From a virus: 60,429 nucleotides of DNA. A program made the translations under genes and the position numbers. Each line of letters starts with the position of its first letter. The first letter of the stretch is position 1. This document shows positions 23,457 through 33,016 of the stretch, in pieces. A model generated the notes under the pieces. It was not told the origin of the DNA. It searched no databases and saw only the letters and a list, made by a program, of their open reading frames with translations. Location of the stretch: the IMG/VR virus record IMGVR_UViG_3300045996_001806, positions 1 to 60,429 of that record; one strand, 5' to 3'.

Positions 23457-23951
23457 ATGCGCGGCTTGCACATGCAGACGAGCTTTCGCGAGCTCGTCAA
23501 TCACGCCATCACGGTCGCGTTCTACGGCCTGACGATGGAGAAGATCGCCGAGCAGGTCGGAAACGACGTGAACTACCTGACCGGCACGGCCAAGCTCTCC
23601 CTGCACACGAACACGTATGCGCCGAACCGCGACACCGACGACTTCTTCAACGACGCGACGAACGAAGTCGCAGCGGGCAACGGCTACAACGCCGGCGGAG
23701 AGACGCTCGGCGGCAAGACCATCACCTATGACTCCGCCTCGGATCAGGTGCGCTGGGATGCCAACGACGTGACCTGGACGTTCACCGCCGGCAAGACCTG
23801 GCGGAACGGGGTCATGTATATCGACACGGCGGGCGCGTCCTCGACCGACCCGCTCTACGCGGTGCTCGTCTGGGATTCGGATCAGACGGTCTCGACGTCG
23901 TACACGTTGCAGTGGGACGCGGCCGGGATCCTCTTCATCGACACGACGTAG
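23457..23951 (+). CDS. virion protein, NEVA-type family, paralogue of the protein at 33017
   Basis: A 164-residue protein with the segment ATNEVAAGNGYNAGGETLGG followed by a beta-sandwich (TITYDSASDQVRWDANDVTW). The protein encoded at 33017 has the same ATNEVA...GY pattern and beta layout, so the two are paralogues. Such proteins occur repeatedly in actinophage structural modules and probably decorate head or tail. Confidence 0.7.
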   Translation: MRGLHMQTSFRELVNHAITVAFYGLTMEKIAEQVGNDVNYLTGTAKLSLHTNTYAPNRDTDDFFNDATNEVAAGNGYNAGGETLGGKTITYDSASDQVRWDANDVTWTFTAGKTWRNGVMYIDTAGASSTDPLYAVLVWDSDQTVSTSYTLQWDAAGILFIDTT

Positions 23952-23963
23952 CAGCCATCTGCG

Positions 23964-26273
23964 ATGGCGTCGCAGGGACCGAATTTCCCGTCCACCGCGA
24001 CTGCAGTTGCCAGCGGAGACGCGAACGAAGTCACCTGGACGAACCCCGGGAACGTAGGGGCGGACGACGGCACTCAGGCTGAGGTCACGGCTGCCACGTT
24101 CGACTCGCCCGATCCGACCTTCTACCTGTATGCGCGTGGATTCGGCTTCACGATTCCTGCTGGTTCGACTATCGACGGAATCGTGGTCGAGATCGACCGA
24201 CGCTCGATCACCGCGGGCGGAGGTATCGACCGCGAGCTTCGACTGTCGGACGCAAATGGAGCCTTGATCGGGGACTCCAAGCACGACGCTGTGACTGTGT
24301 GGCCGCAGCCCTCCACCATCAAGACCTACGGCGGGACGACGGACACCTGGAACACGGGCCTGTCGGCCGCGAACCTTCTGGCAATGGTGAACGATCCCGA
24401 CTTCGGGGTCTACTTCCAGGCGCAGGCAAACATCGCGAACGCCGACATCGGCGTTGACTTCATCCGCATCACCGTCCATTACACCGAGACTGCGGTACCA
24501 CCTACTCCTGGCGGTGGGATTGCGGGAGGCGCGGCACCAACCGCTCTGACGAGCCCGGCATCCAGCGGAGCCGCCGCCGCGGGCAGCACGCCCTCCCCAC
24601 AGGCACTAGTTACCGCAAGCGGAGCCGCAGGCGCGGGCGTTGCGCCCGCAGCGATCGCGCTCGTAGCTATAGGTGGTGCGACGGCAGGCGGCGTAGCACC
24701 TACGGAATCGAGCGGTGTCTTCGAGACTCCGACCTTCGGAGGCGCGAGTGCAGGCGGCGTAGAGCCAAAGGCGATTGCCTCCGGGATTCACGGCGCGCTG
24801 TGGCCGCCGCCTCTTCTCGACAGCTTCACCGGAACTGACGGTGACATCGACGGGCGAGTTGCCGGCGACCGAATCTGGGAGTCGCCGGGCATCTCGGGAT
24901 CGGCGGCCGCGCAGATTGGGACGAATCGCTTTGCCGGCAGCGCCGGCGCAAACCGCTCGGCTGCCCTCGTCGGCGAGCAGGGGGAGGGTCAGCAGGCGGC
25001 GGCGACGATCGTAGGCACTCCGACCTCGAACAATGTCTACATCTACCTGCGCGCGGGCTCGGGCGGGACGCTCCCGCTCGCGAGCCTGAGCGGCCATTAC
25101 CGAGCTGTGCCGATCATCGGCGCGGGCGCGAGCGATGACGAGTTGCGGATCACTCGCAACATCGGCGGCTCCGATGTCGTCGTCCTGAACGCGACTGGCA
25201 CGGGATTCGACTGGGCCGACGGAGACGCCTTCGGCATGTCGCTCGTCGAGGAGGGCGGGGCGACCATGGTGCGTGCCTACCGCAAGCCCTCCGGCGGATC
25301 GTGGGGGTTGATCGGGAGTTTCGCCGACACGACCGGCTCGAGGCCGATGGACGGCTTCGCGATTATCCGGCTGCAATTCACGGCGGTCTCACTCGACGAC
25401 CTGCTATTCGCCTTCACGACGCAAGCTGCGAGTGCCTTTGGCACGAGCCCGAACCCGAGCGCCTCCGTCCCTGCTGGCGGCGCTGCCGCGCTCGGCACGA
25501 GTCCGAACCCGAGCGCTCCCGTCCCTGCTGGCGGCGCTGCCGCGCTCGGCACGAGCCCGAGTGTGCGCGTCGGGGTCACGCCGGGAGGAGCGACCGCTGG
25601 CGGCGTCGCGCCGACCGAGGGCGCTGTAACCGAGACGCCGGTGCCAGGCGGCGGGATCGCAGGCGGCACGAGCCCGACCGCCCGAGTCGCGGTCAGCCCC
25701 GGCGGAGCGCTCGCCGGCGGAACGGCTCCGAGCTCGCCGCTCATAGAGACGCCCACCCCGGGTGGTGCCATCGCAGGCGGAGCAGGACCAGCGGCGACCG
25801 CGACAAGTGGACAAGGTGGGACGACCGCTTCGTCCTTCACGGTCAGTCCGACCATCACGATCACGTCCGGTGGCGCGGTCTCCGGAGGCAATGCGCCCAG
25901 CGCGCCCATGCTCGAGACGCCCATATTCGGTGGGGCGATCGCAGGTGGCGCCGGGCCGGCGTCAGCAGCAGTGGCGAACCAAGGCGGCTCGCTGGCATCG
26001 GACTTCATTGCGACTGCGGGCGTCACGATCAGCCTCGGTGGAGCTACCACGGGTGGTCTCGAACCCTCAGCGCCGCTGACGGAGATCCCTATCCCTGGCG
26101 TGGCGATCGCCGGCGGATTCCCTCCGCTCGAGATCGGTCTCACTCGCTACGGCTCCGCACTGGGCGGCGATCGGTCTCGCGCGGGCGTGCGCGGTGGCGA
26201 TTTCGCTCGAGGAGGCGCACGTGGAGGCGACCGAGCAAGGCAGTACGCTACTGGCGGCGACAGGAGGAGCTAA
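23964..26273 (+). CDS. large Gly/Ala/Pro repeat fibre protein with LamG-like domain
   Basis: A 769-residue protein. Residues 1-175 are a beta-sandwich ending VDFIRITVHY. Residues about 180-275 and 485-735 are repeats of the type GGATAGGVAPT and GGAIAGGAGP, including a perfect-period 18-residue unit. Between them, about 280-480, is a lectin/LamG-like domain (LLDSFTGTDGDID...GSADW type). The C-terminus is Arg/Gly-rich (RGGDFARGGARGGDR). It is probably a flexible virion surface fibre. The repeats recur in the protein at 37447. Confidence 0.7.
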   Translation: MASQGPNFPSTATAVASGDANEVTWTNPGNVGADDGTQAEVTAATFDSPDPTFYLYARGFGFTIPAGSTIDGIVVEIDRRSITAGGGIDRELRLSDANGALIGDSKHDAVTVWPQPSTIKTYGGTTDTWNTGLSAANLLAMVNDPDFGVYFQAQANIANADIGVDFIRITVHYTETAVPPTPGGGIAGGAAPTALTSPASSGAAAAGSTPSPQALVTASGAAGAGVAPAAIALVAIGGATAGGVAPTESSGVFETPTFGGASAGGVEPKAIASGIHGALWPPPLLDSFTGTDGDIDGRVAGDRIWESPGISGSAAAQIGTNRFAGSAGANRSAALVGEQGEGQQAAATIVGTPTSNNVYIYLRAGSGGTLPLASLSGHYRAVPIIGAGASDDELRITRNIGGSDVVVLNATGTGFDWADGDAFGMSLVEEGGATMVRAYRKPSGGSWGLIGSFADTTGSRPMDGFAIIRLQFTAVSLDDLLFAFTTQAASAFGTSPNPSASVPAGGAAALGTSPNPSAPVPAGGAAALGTSPSVRVGVTPGGATAGGVAPTEGAVTETPVPGGGIAGGTSPTARVAVSPGGALAGGTAPSSPLIETPTPGGAIAGGAGPAATATSGQGGTTASSFTVSPTITITSGGAVSGGNAPSAPMLETPIFGGAIAGGAGPASAAVANQGGSLASDFIATAGVTISLGGATTGGLEPSAPLTEIPIPGVAIAGGFPPLEIGLTRYGSALGGDRSRAGVRGGDFARGGARGGDRARQYATGGDRRS
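25440..25560 (+). repeat. 54-bp tandem repeat inside the fibre gene
   Basis: Units start at 25440, 25494 and 25548 (period 54 bases) and encode GTSPNPSAxVPAGGAAAL. The first two full units differ at only a few bases, which points to recent duplication. Such tracts can change length by slippage or recombination. Confidence 0.8.
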
Positions 26274-27397
26274 TGGGGCAGTACCCCTACGGTCAGCAGG
26301 TCACGCTCTTTACCACGTTCCTCGACGAGAACGGATCACCGACTGATCCCACGACCGTCACCTTCAGAGTCGAGCGGCCGGACAACCTGATCGTCTCTTA
26401 CGACTTCGGCACGGACCCGGAGATCACGAATCCGAGCACGGGCTACTACGAACTCGCCTACGACCCGCCGAGCGCTGGCCACTACGACTACGAGATCGTC
26501 GGCGCGGGCGCGCTCGAGGCGATCTTCCCAGGCTCCTTCGACGTCACGCCATCCGCACTTGCCGCAGCGCCGATCCCGACGCACGGCCCCTGCGAGCCGT
26601 GGATCGACGATCAGGACGTCGCCGAGTGCTGCGGGGCCGACGTCGGCAGCGATACGTGGCTCTTCCACGCCTCCGCGATCTCATCGTCGAATCTCCTCTG
26701 GCGGCTCTCAGGACGCCAGTATTCGGGCATCTGCCAGCGCACCGTGCGGCCGTGCAATGACCGCGAGTGCGGCTTCCAGACGCTGCCGAGTGGCTACGTC
26801 ATCGACCACAACGCGCTCTGGCTCGGGCGCACGTGGTCGCCGGGGGTGTGCGGATGCGATCCGGTCTCGAAGATCGAACTCGCGAACTACCCCGTCATCG
26901 ACATCGTGGAGGTCAAGATCGCGGGCGTGGCGATCGACCCAAGCGAGTACGAGCTCCGGCGCCACCAGTACCTCATCCGCAAGCGCGACGCCGACGGCAA
27001 CCAGCAGTTCTGGCCCTCCTGTCAGATCCAGGACCTCGACGACACCGAGGAGGGCACCTTCTCGATCCGCTACCTGCACGGGATCAACCCGCCGCAGGAG
27101 GGGATCGACGCTGCCCGTCAGCTCGCGTGCGAGATCTACAAGTCGTGCCCGAACGCCGAGGCGCAGGCAGCAGCGGCGAACTGCGCTTTGCCGAAGAATG
27201 CGACCCGCGTGACCAAGCAGGGGATCACGATCGAGCTCGGCGCTCTGCGCTTCACCAAGAGCGAGGGCTGGAAGACCGGCATGAACCTCGTGGACGCCTT
27301 CCTCAACTCGGTGAACCCCTACGGCAAGCAGCGGCGCCCGGCGATCTGGTCGCCTGACGAACACCTGCCGGAGCCTGTCGCGTCGGTGGGTACCTAG
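26273..27397 (+). CDS. head-to-tail adaptor with N-terminal Ig-like domain
   Basis: A 374-residue protein. Residues 1-92 are a beta-sandwich (VTLFTTFLDENGSPTDPTTV) often seen as a separate small phage protein. From about 105 on it matches actinophage head-to-tail adaptors: CEPWIDDQDVAECCG, LLWRLSGRQYSGICQRTVRP and NGINPPQEG-like parts with many Cys. It would bind under the portal and close the head. ATG overlaps the previous TAA. Confidence 0.75.
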   Translation: MGQYPYGQQVTLFTTFLDENGSPTDPTTVTFRVERPDNLIVSYDFGTDPEITNPSTGYYELAYDPPSAGHYDYEIVGAGALEAIFPGSFDVTPSALAAAPIPTHGPCEPWIDDQDVAECCGADVGSDTWLFHASAISSSNLLWRLSGRQYSGICQRTVRPCNDRECGFQTLPSGYVIDHNALWLGRTWSPGVCGCDPVSKIELANYPVIDIVEVKIAGVAIDPSEYELRRHQYLIRKRDADGNQQFWPSCQIQDLDDTEEGTFSIRYLHGINPPQEGIDAARQLACEIYKSCPNAEAQAAAANCALPKNATRVTKQGITIELGALRFTKSEGWKTGMNLVDAFLNSVNPYGKQRRPAIWSPDEHLPEPVASVGT

Positions 27398-27922
27398 ATG
27401 TCCACGACGACACTTCAGAGCCTGACCGCCTACGCCGACGAGTTGGAGGCAGCCGCTGCGTCCGCGCTCGCGGACACCATCGGGGGGGCGATCGACCACT
27501 CGGGCCTCGTCGCCGGCTCTCCTTCGTTCGAGTGCGAGCGCCTCTCCGTCGAGGTGCGCACCCTCGGCGATGCCGCGCTGTCGTCTCTCTCGCCGCTCGG
27601 CGCCGGAAGCCGCCACATCGGCGGAGCCGTCGATCTCATCGGCTTCCGGATCACCGTGGTCCGCGACTGCGTGGCGACGATCGGCGAGAACGGCGAGTTT
27701 CCGACGATCGCCGAGGAGCGCGCCGACGCCATCCGGGTGCACGAGGACGTGTGGGCGATCTGGACACGCATCCGCACGCTCATCAACCGCGGCGAGATCT
27801 TCGGTGGGCGCTGCAAGAAGCTGTTTTTCGATGGAGCTCGGGCGCTGCCGATCGAGGGCGGTACCGCTGGCTGGGAGATCGACTTCCGCGTGAACATCCC
27901 GGGCTTCGCAAATGCCAGTTAG
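27398..27922 (+). CDS. head-tail connector protein
   Basis: A 174-residue protein directly after the adaptor and overlapping the next gene. The pattern AIRVHEDVWAIWTRIRTLINRG and the closing GWEIDFRVNIPGF are like actinophage neck proteins (stopper or tail terminator). Assigned by position and general features. Confidence 0.6.
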   Translation: MSTTTLQSLTAYADELEAAAASALADTIGGAIDHSGLVAGSPSFECERLSVEVRTLGDAALSSLSPLGAGSRHIGGAVDLIGFRITVVRDCVATIGENGEFPTIAEERADAIRVHEDVWAIWTRIRTLINRGEIFGGRCKKLFFDGARALPIEGGTAGWEIDFRVNIPGFANAS

Positions 27923-28289
27923 CGTCGCGCCATCCAGCTTCAGGATCGAGCAGGGCGGGTTCGATCGTGTCTTCAGAAGCCGAGGCGGCCCCGTCGGTGT
28001 CGACATTCAGGCACGAGCGCTGCGGGTGACTCGGCAGATGCAACAGAACGCCTCCGGTAGGCCAGGACCCCAGCAGCGGACGGGCAACCTCCACAGCGCA
28101 ATCGCGTTCCTGCGCTTCGGTGTCGACGGCACGGGGGTCTTTGCTCACGTCGGCCTGAACAACCACCGCATGATCCGCCGTGGCTACAACTACGCGCTCA
28201 TCCTCGAGGGCTTCTTCCCGCGCGGCGGAGCACCTCCCGACGGGCACTACCCGTTCATCGCGCGGTCGCTCGAGGCGGCGAAGAACTAG
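27912..28289 (+). CDS. HK97 gp10-like neck protein
   Basis: A 125-residue protein with the gp10-like course: QARALRVTRQMQQNASGRPGPQQRTGNLHSAI, then GYNYALILEGFFPRGG and a C-terminal helix (FIARSLEAAKN). Members of this family complete the head-tail junction. It overlaps the previous gene by 11 bases. Confidence 0.65.
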   Translation: MPVSVAPSSFRIEQGGFDRVFRSRGGPVGVDIQARALRVTRQMQQNASGRPGPQQRTGNLHSAIAFLRFGVDGTGVFAHVGLNNHRMIRRGYNYALILEGFFPRGGAPPDGHYPFIARSLEAAKN

Positions 28290-28342
28290 CCGGACTGCCG
28301 ACGACCGTCGTATTCTCCGGCCACCTACCGGAAGGAGTTGCA

Positions 28343-28798
28343 GTGAGCAAGAACTTCGACGAGGAGGTGCGCGCGGAACGCTTGACGCGCGACAACACCT
28401 TCGTCATCGGGGGCGAGGAGTTCGCATTCAGGCTGGACTTCACCCCCGAGCAATTCTCGGAGCTCACCGCGGACTACGCGGCGATGCAGATCGAGACGAT
28501 GAAGCCGGGCGAGGCGACGACGATCGTGGACGAGACGATCAAGGGCTTCCTGTACGACGACGAGAATCGCGAGCGTTGGGATGCTCTGCGCGCTCGAGCT
28601 GGCGGCGAAGAGGGCGTCGAGAACGCTGAAGACCTCGCCGTCACCGCCTACGACATGAGGCAGGTCATCCTCTTCCTCATCCAGGAGCAGACCGGCCGCC
28701 CTACGGAAGCGCCCTCCCGATCTGGGAACGGGCGCGAAAGCACTGGCCTGAGATCGACGGCGCCCTCCTCCTCGCAAGTGGTGGCCTCGGGGGGCTAG
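28343..28798 (+). CDS. tail assembly chaperone, short form (G-like)
   Basis: A 151-residue protein from GTG behind GGAAGGAG, just before the tape measure gene. The N-terminal part has FAFRLDFTPEQFSELTADYAAM and the core MRQVILFLIQEQTGRP, typical of tail chaperones. Its last 25 residues are Ser/Gly-rich and look unimportant, while a better protein continues in the -1 frame, so the gene is read by programmed frameshifting as in lambda G/GT. Confidence 0.8.
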   Translation: MSKNFDEEVRAERLTRDNTFVIGGEEFAFRLDFTPEQFSELTADYAAMQIETMKPGEATTIVDETIKGFLYDDENRERWDALRARAGGEEGVENAEDLAVTAYDMRQVILFLIQEQTGRPTEAPSRSGNGRESTGLRSTAPSSSQVVASGG

Positions 28799-29022
28799 GG
28801 AAGTTGTCGATCCCGGAGATCGTGAACGTGACGGAGGCGTACTTCCGCGAGCACGCTTCGCCTGAACGTGTCGCAGAGCTCGAGAGGGTGCTCGCTTCTA
28901 CGACGCCTCCCTCGACCTTCACGCCGCCGACCCCGAAGCGCCGGGAGCATCGTGGTAAGACTGTCGCCAACACCAATGCCCGCAACATCGCCATGTTGCG
29001 CGGCATGGTTCCGAAGGGCTAG
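28630..29022 (+). CDS. tail assembly chaperone, frameshift extension (T-like)
   Basis: The -1 frame encodes YGSALPIWERARKHWPEIDG, then LGKLSIPEIVNVTEAYFREH and a basic tail (RREHRGKTVANTNARNIAML). This runs through the end of the short form without a needed start codon, so it is the T part of a fused chaperone. An independent TTG at 28804 exists but would drop the first half. The open frame begins after the TGA at 28627. Confidence 0.7.
   Translation, partial: RPRRHRLRHEAGHPLPHPGADRPPYGSALPIWERARKHWPEIDGALLLASGGLGGLGKLSIPEIVNVTEAYFREHASPERVAELERVLASTTPPSTFTPPTPKRREHRGKTVANTNARNIAMLRGMVPKG
28697..28706 (+). other. candidate -1 frameshift site
   Basis: The zero-frame codons here are CGC CCT ACG. 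A Pro-tRNA on CCT could slip back to CCC, joining TGRP to YGSALPIWERA of the -1 frame. The -1 frame is open only from 28630 to 29022, so the slip must occur between 28630 and 28798. A second candidate is GGGAAC near 28723. Confidence 0.45.
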
Positions 29023-29025
29023 CGC

Positions 29026-31995
29026 GTGGCGGATCCGATCGCTGAAGCGTTCGTCGCGATCCGACCGGATCTCAGTCAGTTCGAAGGCGATCTGCAGAGA
29101 GGGATCACCCGCGCCCTCCGCGGCGTCACCATCCCGTCATCTGCGCAGCAGAACCTCGGCACCCAACTCTTCGGGCCGGGGTTCTTCTCGCAGGTGTCGA
29201 CCAGGACGACGCAGGCGGTCAGCGGCACGAAGATCCCGACGACGACACAAGCTGGACTCGCCCAGGCTCTCTTCGGCCCGGGCTTCCGCAACGAGACCGG
29301 CCGAGCGATTCAGGGCGCCCTGGTCGGTCTCGGAGGCGGGCAACTCGCCGCCCGCTTCGCCTTCTTCGGCGCCGGCGGAGCCGCGATCGCCGCGATCGCT
29401 AGCGGGTTCGTCGCTTCGGCGCAGGCCGCCGGCACATTCGAGCAGTCGCTCAATGTGCTGCAGGCGACGGCGGATGCGACCGACGAGCAACTCGAGCAGA
29501 TGGCGGAACTGGCCCGTGATCTGGGCGCGGATCTGACCCTCCCGGCCGTTACGGCACAGAACGCCGCCGATGCGATGACCGAGCTCGCTCGAGCCGGGCT
29601 CGACGTGAACGAGGTCATGGGCGCCGCTCGCGGGACCTTGCAGCTAGCGACGGCGGCGAACACGGATGTGGCGACCGCGGCGCGGATCGTGGCAACGTCG
29701 CTCAACGCTTTCAACCTCGCCGGCGAAGAGGCCACCAGGGTCGCCGACCTCCTGGCGGCGGCTTCGATCAATGCCTCGGGCGATATGCAGGACTTCGCAC
29801 TGGCAATCCAGCAGTCGGCGGCGGTCGCCGATCTCGCGGGCCTCACGATCGACCAGCTCGTCGGTGCGCTGACCCTGCTGGCAAACCGCGGCCTCATCGG
29901 ATCGGACGCAGGCACCTCGCTCCGCACGGCACTCCTGCGGCTCATACCGACGACTCGCGAGGCGGCGCAGTTCATGGAGGTCCTCGGGATCCAGATCGAC
30001 CGCACCCGCACGGTTGGGCAGCAGTTGCCGGACCTGCTCGATCAGTACCAGGCCTCTCTCGCCCGGCTCAACCCGACGCTCCGCCAGGCCGTGCTCGCGC
30101 AGATCGCCGGCCAAGACGCGGTGCGATCGCTCTCCTTCCTCATCGAGGGAGGCGGCGACGAGCTCGAGCGCTACATCGAACTGACGAGCCAGGGTGGAGA
30201 AGCCCAGCGGCTCACCGAGGCACGTACCGAGGGCTTCCTCGGAGCACTCCAAGGGCTGAACTCGCAGTTGCAGACGCTCTCCACCAATGTCGGCGGCCTC
30301 TTCATTCCCGTGCTGACGGAGGTGACGAGGGTCGTCACGGGACTCATCGCGCCGATCAACGAACTCTTCGAGGCGCTACGCAAGCTCGACGACCTCGACA
30401 TCAGCGTCGACATCGACTTCCCCGATCCTCCGGACTGGCTGGACGCGCCGTTCTTCGACGTCGATGACGTCATTCCGAGCGATCTCGCGGCTCTCCTCCG
30501 AGACAGGCTCAACCCGATTCCCATCTCGATCCGGGCGACTGTGACCGCAGCGCGCGAGCTACGCGGCGCGCTCGAGGACCTCGGCTTCGTGGACGCTGCG
30601 AATGAGGCTGAGGACTTGGCCGAACGCGCCGAGCGTCTGAACGAGGAACTCTTCGCAGCCGGCACAACTCGCGCTCGGCGCATCCAGATTCAGACCGAAC
30701 TGCGAGTGATCGCGCGCGAGCTCGATGATCTGAGCGCGACCGCAAAGCGGAGCGCCGATACCACCGCTGATGTGTTTACGACCGCCTTCGGACCACTCGC
30801 GGACGCTCTTCGGCCCCCGCTTCAGCAACTTGAGTCGCAACTCCAGGCTGCCGTCGATCCGAACGTTCTCGGCCGTCAGCTTCAGCGCGCGCTCGCTCTT
30901 CTCCAGCGTGGCGACATCTCCGACCAGGCCCGCGAAGCGGCCCGTGGTCTCGTCTCGAGCCTGATCGAGGAACTAGCCAGCCTCGGCCCGGAAGGCGAGC
31001 GTGTTCTCACGTCCCTCGGGGGCCGCCTGATGCAGGCGCTCGGAGATGGCATCACGGCAGAGGAGCAGGTGGCGATCAACGCTGCGCGGCGCGCTCTGGG
31101 GCAGGTCATACAGGAGGGCGAGCGACAGGTTCTGGAGGCCATCCGCTCGGCGCGCGGGAACCTCGAGTCTCTCGGCGAAGGCCTCGGCGACGACCTCGGC
31201 GAGATCATCGAGATCGGACCGATCGGCCAGGCCATCGACCGCATCGAGGAGGAACTCGACCGGCTGCAGGAGACCGTCACGCGCCGCCAGCTTCGTTTCG
31301 ACTTCCGCGAGGCGAAGAGGGACCTGCGTGACGCGAAGGAAGCGATCATCCAGGTCGGCGAGCTCACCCCGGCCCAGAAGCGCGCGCAGCAGGAGTTCCT
31401 CGAGCCGTTCCAGGAGAAGGTCAAGGATGCCAAGTCGTCTCTCCGGGAGTTCGACCTCACCGAGCAGCAGGAGCAACTCGAGGCGACCCGTGACGCTGCC
31501 ATCGACGCGGCCGACAAGGGCATACAGCGCCTGATCCTCAAGTTCGAGGAGGGCAAGCTGTCAGCCGGCGAGTTCGAGACCGCGCTTCGGCGCGAACTCG
31601 GGCCGGCCTTCGACATTCTCGGCTCGAAGGCGGCCTCGGCCCTGGATCCCTTCGTCGTCATCAACTTCCGGCGCGAGGTCGACGCGCTCATCGAGCAGGC
31701 CAAGGCGCTCTCGGCCTTCTTCCCGCTCGGAGGGAGCACGACGCCGGGCGCCACCGTCGTCAAGCCTGCTGAGACCCAGGCGCAGGTGAACCAGCGCATC
31801 GCCGAGTCGGCCGCGTCGCTCGCCCGGATCGAGGCCGACGCGAAGCGCCTTTCGGCGGAGGAGCAGGACAAGCAGCAAGCGGTGATCGGGATCCTGAAGC
31901 AGATCGCGAGGGCGCTCGGCGTCGGTGGCCCAGCCGGCGGTGGCAAGGCCTCCACGGTGCCGAGCAAGACCCCCACGATCCGAGGGGGTGACTGA
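29026..31995 (+). CDS. tape measure protein
   Basis: A 989-residue protein, the longest of the window. It begins AEAFVAIRPDLSQFEGDLQR, has a hydrophobic segment near 100-130 and the TMP domain (ARDLGADLTLPAVTAQNAAD, LLANRGLIGSDAGTSLRTAL), followed by long helical coils rich in Arg/Glu. It sets tail length and may form the DNA channel in the membrane. About 1 kb of coil would correspond to a tail of roughly 150 nm by the usual 1.5 angstrom per residue rule. Confidence 0.95.
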   Translation: MADPIAEAFVAIRPDLSQFEGDLQRGITRALRGVTIPSSAQQNLGTQLFGPGFFSQVSTRTTQAVSGTKIPTTTQAGLAQALFGPGFRNETGRAIQGALVGLGGGQLAARFAFFGAGGAAIAAIASGFVASAQAAGTFEQSLNVLQATADATDEQLEQMAELARDLGADLTLPAVTAQNAADAMTELARAGLDVNEVMGAARGTLQLATAANTDVATAARIVATSLNAFNLAGEEATRVADLLAAASINASGDMQDFALAIQQSAAVADLAGLTIDQLVGALTLLANRGLIGSDAGTSLRTALLRLIPTTREAAQFMEVLGIQIDRTRTVGQQLPDLLDQYQASLARLNPTLRQAVLAQIAGQDAVRSLSFLIEGGGDELERYIELTSQGGEAQRLTEARTEGFLGALQGLNSQLQTLSTNVGGLFIPVLTEVTRVVTGLIAPINELFEALRKLDDLDISVDIDFPDPPDWLDAPFFDVDDVIPSDLAALLRDRLNPIPISIRATVTAARELRGALEDLGFVDAANEAEDLAERAERLNEELFAAGTTRARRIQIQTELRVIARELDDLSATAKRSADTTADVFTTAFGPLADALRPPLQQLESQLQAAVDPNVLGRQLQRALALLQRGDISDQAREAARGLVSSLIEELASLGPEGERVLTSLGGRLMQALGDGITAEEQVAINAARRALGQVIQEGERQVLEAIRSARGNLESLGEGLGDDLGEIIEIGPIGQAIDRIEEELDRLQETVTRRQLRFDFREAKRDLRDAKEAIIQVGELTPAQKRAQQEFLEPFQEKVKDAKSSLREFDLTEQQEQLEATRDAAIDAADKGIQRLILKFEEGKLSAGEFETALRRELGPAFDILGSKAASALDPFVVINFRREVDALIEQAKALSAFFPLGGSTTPGATVVKPAETQAQVNQRIAESAASLARIEADAKRLSAEEQDKQQAVIGILKQIARALGVGGPAGGGKASTVPSKTPTIRGGD

Positions 31996-32831
31996 TGCCT
32001 CTTCTGCAGTGGGACACGACGATGACCATCATCTCGCCCTACGCGACGCTCTCGCTAAACACGGACATCGGTGGGGGCAGGAAGTACCTCGTCAACCATC
32101 GCAAGTCGGTTGGCCGCCGCCTCGTTCGTGCGCATACCGACAACGTTCCGCAAGGCGACGGCGAGATCTTCCACGAGCGCTATGCGACCGGGTACGAGAT
32201 GCAGGTCTGCGTGCGGTTCATGGACGGCGAGAACCCCGCGTGCGACGCGGCGCTGTGCGAGATGCGCGATGACCTCTACGGAGTCCTCTGGTCGCTGCTT
32301 CGACCTCCCGACGACGGCGGCCGGATCACGTGGGACTCGTGGTGCGGATCTGACCGGATGCTCGACGCCGTGCGACTTCTGTCCATCGCGGATCCCGAGG
32401 AAGACGCTGAGGAGGGTGCGACGGAGATCACGTTCGTGCTCGACTCGCCGTTTCCGTATGCGATCTCGGCGGCCGAGACTGTCGTCGGCCTGTCAGGGTC
32501 GGCGACACTTCCGAACAACGGGAACGTCGAGTTCTACCCCGTGTTCAAGGTCAACGGGCCGTCTGGGGCATGGTCGATCGAGAACAACGCGACCGGCGAG
32601 CTCTACCTCTACGACGGGTCGCGTCCGGGCGCTCAGGCCATTCCGGGAGGCAGCTACGCCGAGATCGACATGTTCCGCGGAGGTCTCATCTACCTGAACG
32701 GCGACCAGAACAATCTGAAGCCTGGAGTCGACGTCGAGGCCTCCGACATCCTGACCGTGGCGGCCGGCGGCACGAGCTACACGATCAACGGCGCCAGCGC
32801 CACGGTCCTGATGCACGACGCATGGGCCTAG
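31995..32831 (+). CDS. distal tail protein (Dit-like)
   Basis: A 278-residue protein immediately after the tape measure gene, the usual place of the distal tail hub. It has an N-terminal beta barrel (MTIISPYATLSLNTDIGGG) and a C-terminal beta-sandwich (FYPVFKVNGPSGAWSIENN, GGSYAEIDMFRGGLIYLNG) as in phage_tail / Dit proteins. ATG in a TGATG junction. Confidence 0.75.
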   Translation: MPLLQWDTTMTIISPYATLSLNTDIGGGRKYLVNHRKSVGRRLVRAHTDNVPQGDGEIFHERYATGYEMQVCVRFMDGENPACDAALCEMRDDLYGVLWSLLRPPDDGGRITWDSWCGSDRMLDAVRLLSIADPEEDAEEGATEITFVLDSPFPYAISAAETVVGLSGSATLPNNGNVEFYPVFKVNGPSGAWSIENNATGELYLYDGSRPGAQAIPGGSYAEIDMFRGGLIYLNGDQNNLKPGVDVEASDILTVAAGGTSYTINGASATVLMHDAWA

Positions 32832-32843
32832 AGAGGAGTCGAG

Positions 32844-32993
32844 ATGTCCCGAGGAGCAGTCCAGCCCGCAGTCGTGACGTTGAAGAAGCCGCTGCGCACG
32901 CAGCCGCAGCCAGTGATCCGCACAAGCGTCGTTCAGCGAGCGGCGATCACCCGGTACACGAGGCTCACGACCACGCCGAGTCCAGTCCGATGA
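32844..32993 (+). CDS. small basic peptide
   Basis: A 49-residue, strongly basic, acid-free peptide (AVVTLKKPLRTQPQPVIRTS) with a good ribosome site (GAGAGGAG). It lies between tail genes. Function unknown; perhaps a minor virion component. Confidence 0.55.
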   Translation: MSRGAVQPAVVTLKKPLRTQPQPVIRTSVVQRAAITRYTRLTTTPSPVR

Positions 32994-33016
32994 GCACCCA
33001 CTAGGAGGAGAGACCG

